Shown: positions 48,920 to 52,657 of the stretch, one piece after another
Position numbering within the stretch: position 1 is the first letter of the stretch
How the letters are laid out: the number at the start of each line of letters is the position of its first letter
Assembly: GCF_002086125.1 (NCBI RefSeq)
Contig: NZ_MVHG01000030.1
Span: 1 to 52,657 of the forward strand
Direction of reading: 5' to 3'
DNA: 52,657 nucleotides
Source of the DNA: Mycobacterium arosiense ATCC BAA-1401 = DSM 45069
GTDB taxonomy: Bacteria; Actinomycetota; Actinomycetes; Mycobacteriales; Mycobacteriaceae
Program-made: the position numbers and the translations under genes
The notes under the pieces: model-generated
Told to the model about the DNA's origin: nothing
The model's database searches: none
The model's input: the letters and a program-made list of their open reading frames with translations, nothing else

Positions 48920-49349
48920 CTCTTCATAGATAAGCTATGAAGTCCGCCCGGCTGCCACTCTATCTCTTCGCACGCACCACTCGACTTACTTGTGGATTCC
49001 GATGGCGCCTGCTCGAGGGGCCATACGCTCCCGCTCATGAGAGGCACTCGGAAAAGCACAGTCGCGACCGTTGGCCACGATGTCGACCCATCCGGATCCG
49101 CGGTGACGGCTTTGCCGCGGGAGCCGCTCGCAGTCGGGGGTCGACTCGCATCGGGTTACTTGGGTAGGACCTCGGCGCCGCTTGACGCGTTCAGGCTTTA
49201 TTTGGCGGCAGCGTGTTCGGCCTTCATGTAATGGCAACGTGCTCGGGCCGTCTTGTCGGGCAGACGAGAACGGCACTGGCTCGCGATAGTCGACGGGCGC
49301 ACCAACATTGGTCGCCTTTGTCGGCGGCGTCGGTGGGAGTGAGAAAATT
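48920..49349. other. intergenic region between the tandem LuxR regulators
   Basis: No gene seen. Begins with the palindrome at 48922-48942; the remainder shows no clear -35/-10 pair. A possible ribosome site GGGAGTGAG lies just before TTG 49350. Confidence 0.5.
48922..48942. terminator. perfect 8-bp inverted repeat after the first LuxR gene
   Basis: CTTCATAG (48922-48929) and CTATGAAG (48935-48942) flank ATAAG, starting 3 bp after the stop codon. The arms are AT-rich and no T-run follows, so a terminator is weak; a regulator-binding site is an equal alternative. Confidence 0.4.
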
Positions 49350-51989
49350 TTGACGCATCGGGTAATTGAATCGGCGTGGCCCATCGTCGGCCGCGATGCC
49401 GAGTTTCGGCGGTCACTGGCGGCGCTCAGCAACGGGGACTTCAACGGGGTGGCGTTGATCGGTGACAGCGGAGTGGGCAAGTCGACGTTGGCGCGCATGC
49501 TGGCGAAGACGGTTGAGGCGGCAGGCCGCACCGTTCGTTTCGCGTTGGGCACGCAAACCGGTTGCGCTCTGCCGCTGGGCGCGTTTTCTCGCGTGGTGAG
49601 TCTCGGGGTGGGACACGAACCGGCGATCATGCTGGCCGCTGCGCACAACACTTTGGGCCAGGACAAGAACCTGGTGGTGGTGGTCGACGACGCGCAGCTG
49701 CTCGATCCGTTGTCGGCCACCTTGGTCAACCAGTTGGCGGCCAGCCGCAGCGCACGGTTGATCGTGACCATCCGGTCGGGCGAGCCGGTCTCGGATGCGG
49801 TGACCGCGTTGCTGAAAGAACGCATATTGCTGACCGTGCACGTCGATCCGTTCACCCGCGAGCAGACCGCCCAATTGGCGGGCGCAGTGTTGGGGGGGCC
49901 GGTCGAGTCCGGATTGGTTGACGAGTTGTACGAGCGCAGTGCAGGAAATCTGTTGTTACTGCGGGGTTTTCTGTCCGCGGGGCGGGAGAGTGGGGCGCTG
50001 GTTCACACGGAGGAGGGCTGGCAACTGCGGGGGCCGTTGCGTGCCGACCGCGAGCTGCACGATGCATTGGAGTTTCGGCTGCAATCGCTGAGTCCAGCGG
50101 AGCTGGAGGTGGTGGAGATTTTGGCCATTGCCGAGTTGCTGGAGTTGGAGATCCTGCGTGAACTCTGCGATGCCGACGCAATGGCAAACCTGGAGCGTCG
50201 CGGTCTGATCCAGCTGGTTGCCGACGGATCCCACACCCTGGCGCAACTGAATCACCCGATGCTCGGTGAAGCGGCGACCCGCCGCGCCGGGATGGTGCGC
50301 TCGCGGCAAATCAACGGTCTCTTGGCGAAAACTCTTCGAAGGCACCTGCGGACAGCGGGGCGGCGCTCGCAACTGCCCGACCTGCGCGGCCGGATCCAGT
50401 TGGCCCAGTTCATGATGCGCAGCGACCTGGAGCCCGACCTGGGTGTGGCCACCACGGCGGCCGCCGACGCTTTGGCGCTCTCGAATGTGGTGCTGGGCGA
50501 GGAGCTGGCGAGGTTCGCGGTCGATCGCGGTGGTGGTCTGGCGGCATCTTTGGTGCTTGCCGAGGCGGTGAGTTGGCAGGGGCGCGGCGAGGAGGCCGAA
50601 GCGATCCTCCTGGACGCCGACCTCGAGGAGGCCGATGAGTGGTTGATCGCGCGGTGGGGGTGCCTACGCGCCGCCAACTTGGCGTGGGGATGCGGTGACG
50701 TGGAAACCGCGGGGCGCGTACTGAGCGACGTGAAACAGCGTGTTTCGTCCGAGGGCGGCCTACAGCTGATCGAGGCCTTCGAGGTTTCCATCGGGTTCTT
50801 CTGCGGCGACATTGCGACGACGATCGAACTCGGGCCGCGACTGTGCGAGCCCGACGCCATACCAATGGCGACCGTGTGGGCGTCCGTCGCGACATGCGGT
50901 GCCTTGATGGCCGCCGGACGGTTTTCAGAAGTCGGGCGCATAGCCGAGGCGGGCCTGCGCGCGGCCGCGCTCTCCAAAGCGGGATCGCAACGGTTCGCGA
51001 TCGGGGTGACCGAGGTTATGGTCGCGACTGCTTCCGGTGACTATCCCGCGGCCGAGCGGATCTACAAGCGGTATGCCGCAATGGCGATCGGCATCCCAGC
51101 GGCCGAGGCCATGGTTGAAGCCATGCTCGGACTCGTCCAGGTCGCCCGCGGTGAGCTGCCGACAGCCTGCGCTACCCTCGACCGCTCGATCTCCGAACTG
51201 TCCCAAGGTTTTCCGTCACCCTGGTTGCTGGTGGTGGCCGCCTTACATGCGCAGGCAGAGGGTGCGCGGGGGGACGGTGCGGCGGCCGCGGCGGCGTTGC
51301 GTCGAGCGGAAAAGGTTTACGGGCCGCATGTTGCGGTGTTCTTGCCCGAACTCGAGCTTGCCCGGGCGTGGGAGCGAGCGGCTGCCGGCGACCCGGCGGC
51401 CGCCCATACGCACGCGCTGCAAGCAGCGGAAATCGCGCGAGCGGCCGGGATGCACATGGCGGAGATCCGGGCGCGTCATGCCGCTGTGCGCTTCGGCGAT
51501 CGTTCGCAGGCCACACGCGTGGCGGAGCTTGTCGGGACGTTGAACACTCCGTCGGCGCGGGCGGTCGCCGACCATGCCCGTGGTCTGGCGCAACACGACG
51601 GCGACCTGCTCGATGCCGCGGCTCACCGGTTCGCTGACCTCGGCGGCTTGGCTTTTGCCGCGGACGCGTCGGCTCAGGCCGCAGGCGAGCACGCCCGCGC
51701 GGGCGATCGTCGCAAGGAGGTCGAGTCGTCGACCTGGGCGCACGCTTTGGCCAGCCAGTGCGCTCTGCGCACCCCCGCACTCGAGGCCGCGGCGCGTCCC
51801 CTTCCATTCAGCGGCCGTGAGCGACAGATCGTGCTGCTGGTCGCGGCGGGGCTGTCCAACCGCGAAATCGCCGACCGGCTGGTCATTTCGGTACGCACGG
51901 TGGAGGGACACCTGTACCGCCTCTTCACCAAGCTAGGCATCAACAACCGCGACCAACTCATCCATCTCATCAACCGAGATGCGTCGTGA
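49350..51989 (+). CDS. large LuxR-family (LAL/STAND-type) transcriptional regulator, copy 2
   Basis: 879-aa paralogue of the preceding regulator with the same order: Walker [14 protein letters not shown] (about 37-49), Walker [13 protein letters not shown], helical middle, and C-terminal LuxR helix-turn-helix (about 821-866: [40 protein letters not shown]). By eye roughly three quarters of residues match copy 1, with DNA blocks of near identity. TTG 49350 is chosen because GGGAGTGAG precedes it and it matches the N-terminal length of copy 1; TTG 49308 is possible. It is the nearest regulator to the MbtH-like gene. Confidence 0.9.
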   Translation: MTHRVIESAWPIVGRDAEFRRSLAALSNGDFNGVALIGDSGVGKSTLARMLAKTVEAAGRTVRFALGTQTGCALPLGAFSRVVSLGVGHEPAIMLAAAHNTLGQDKNLVVVVDDAQLLDPLSATLVNQLAASRSARLIVTIRSGEPVSDAVTALLKERILLTVHVDPFTREQTAQLAGAVLGGPVESGLVDELYERSAGNLLLLRGFLSAGRESGALVHTEEGWQLRGPLRADRELHDALEFRLQSLSPAELEVVEILAIAELLELEILRELCDADAMANLERRGLIQLVADGSHTLAQLNHPMLGEAATRRAGMVRSRQINGLLAKTLRRHLRTAGRRSQLPDLRGRIQLAQFMMRSDLEPDLGVATTAAADALALSNVVLGEELARFAVDRGGGLAASLVLAEAVSWQGRGEEAEAILLDADLEEADEWLIARWGCLRAANLAWGCGDVETAGRVLSDVKQRVSSEGGLQLIEAFEVSIGFFCGDIATTIELGPRLCEPDAIPMATVWASVATCGALMAAGRFSEVGRIAEAGLRAAALSKAGSQRFAIGVTEVMVATASGDYPAAERIYKRYAAMAIGIPAAEAMVEAMLGLVQVARGELPTACATLDRSISELSQGFPSPWLLVVAALHAQAEGARGDGAAAAAALRRAEKVYGPHVAVFLPELELARAWERAAAGDPAAAHTHALQAAEIARAAGMHMAEIRARHAAVRFGDRSQATRVAELVGTLNTPSARAVADHARGLAQHDGDLLDAAAHRFADLGGLAFAADASAQAAGEHARAGDRRKEVESSTWAHALASQCALRTPALEAAARPLPFSGRERQIVLLVAAGLSNREIADRLVISVRTVEGHLYRLFTKLGINNRDQLIHLINRDAS

Positions 51990-52590
51990 AGCAACAGGTG
52001 GTCGGGGGTATTGGTCGGGGCCACCGGTAGCGGGCTGTTCAACCGGCCTGTGGTCCGCCTACGCCTGTGATAGCCGCACCAACTGAAAACCGAAAACCAC
52101 TCCTGCACAGTGGAATAGCAGGTAGGTCCGTGCCGCGCGACCAGCTACGAAGCCACGATTCGCCCAGGACACAAGACGACGACATCGGCACGTCATGACG
52201 GACGTTCCGCAGTGCCGCATGCTCATCGAAGACAAGCATCCAGATCTCGGCGAACCTCGGTGTCCGTTTCGGGCGGGCGCATGTCGGCCCGTAACGGACG
52301 AAGCCGATTGTGCCAGTGAAAAATAATGGGGCACACCATATTTCGAGATTGTCCGCTAATTTCGGCTACGCAATTTCGTGTCGCTGCGGAGCCAACACTC
52401 TGTCGGCTTGCGCCTACCACTCTATGTCGGGGTCGCAACTACGCTACTGACTTAATAAGCCTGACAACCGGATTGAAAGCCACGACGCTCTGGGTCATGC
52501 ACTTCGTCGAGACCGCTTGCGGGCGCCCGGTCAGCAATAGCTAGTGCACTCAACTGTTCGGCTCATGCCATAGCAACACTTGGAGGTTCG
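51990..52590. other. intergenic region between LuxR copy 2 and the MbtH-like gene
   Basis: 600 bp with no supported gene. The part from about 52310 to 52480 is AT-rich for this genome and is the likely promoter region of the MbtH-like gene; I could not fix a -35/-10 pair with confidence. Confidence 0.5.
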
Positions 52591-52657
52591 GTGAGTACTA
52601 ACCCGTTCGACGATGACAAAGGCAGCTTTTTTGTCCTGATCAACGACGAAGAGCAGC
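52591..52657 (+). CDS. MbtH-like protein, 5' end only (runs off the window)
   Basis: GTG 52591 follows an excellent GGAGGT. The 22 visible codons read MSTNPFDDDKGSFFVLINDE and onward, the unmistakable start of the MbtH family (NPFDD...FxVLxNDExQ). MbtH-like proteins bind and activate adenylation domains of non-ribosomal peptide synthetases and are nearly always encoded beside them, so an NRPS cluster probably follows. The conserved Trp residues of the family lie beyond the edge. Confidence 0.9.
   Translation, partial: MSTNPFDDDKGSFFVLINDEEQ

Noticed and set aside
52326..52544. 72-aa open frame before the MbtH-like gene
   Set aside because: Lies in the AT-rich probable promoter region; no domain or ribosome site.

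Overview
The window is high-GC actinobacterial DNA. It carries the conserved mycobacterial chromosome segment that runs from pknL through the division and cell-wall (dcw) cluster to mshC. Gene order, protein sequences, mycolic-acid-group hallmarks (MptA, Wag31, LppM/LppL, MshC) and MIRU-type tandem repeats point to a slow-growing non-tuberculous Mycobacterium, most likely of the M. avium complex. All comparisons with M. tuberculosis are from memory; no search was run.

Layout. (1) 1-7.1 kb, flanking genes: pknL diverges from its substrate gene (Rv2175c type); mptA and idsA2 (lipoglycan mannosyltransferase, prenyl synthase); an atypical methylenetetrahydrofolate reductase; lppM; a GNAT acetyltransferase. 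(2) 7.4-30.3 kb, one long plus-strand division/wall block: DUF3040 protein, mraZ, rsmH, an FtsL-like protein, pbpB, murE, murF, mraY, murD, ftsW, murG, murC, ftsQ, ftsZ, yfiH type, yggS type, sepF, yggT type, wag31 and a small membrane protein. Most junctions are 4-base start/stop overlaps. mraZ is preceded by phased TGGGG repeats that look like MraZ operators. murF ends in an in-frame array of five 54-bp repeats. (3) 30.3-44.1 kb, mixed metabolic genes: a phosphoribosyltransferase, tRNA-Leu(GAG), an M20 peptidase, a PEBP protein, a hydrolase-cyclase fusion, pyrD, a DUF5703-like protein, lppL, a small conserved protein, the trio histidine phosphatase / DUF3090 / SCO1664-type kinase-fold protein, cysQ, an aldehyde dehydrogenase and mshC (mycothiol synthesis). 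(4) 44.1-52.7 kb, accessory region: a frameshifted gene for an EspR-like helix-turn-helix joined to a membrane domain, about 1 kb of non-coding DNA, two very similar tandem 0.9-kaa LuxR-type ATPase regulators, and at the right edge the first 22 codons of an MbtH-like gene. MbtH genes accompany non-ribosomal peptide synthetases, so the window probably stops at the door of an NRPS cluster with its own pair of regulators.

How the parts work together: MurC-F, MraY and MurG make lipid II; FtsW, PbpB, FtsQ and the FtsL-like protein use it at the septum; FtsZ and SepF place the ring; Wag31 directs polar growth; PknL and its substrate sit beside the cluster. The most unusual items are the murF repeat tail, the double MraZ-box arrangement, the tandem LuxR pair with signs of gene conversion next to an MbtH gene, and the decayed EspR-like membrane regulator.
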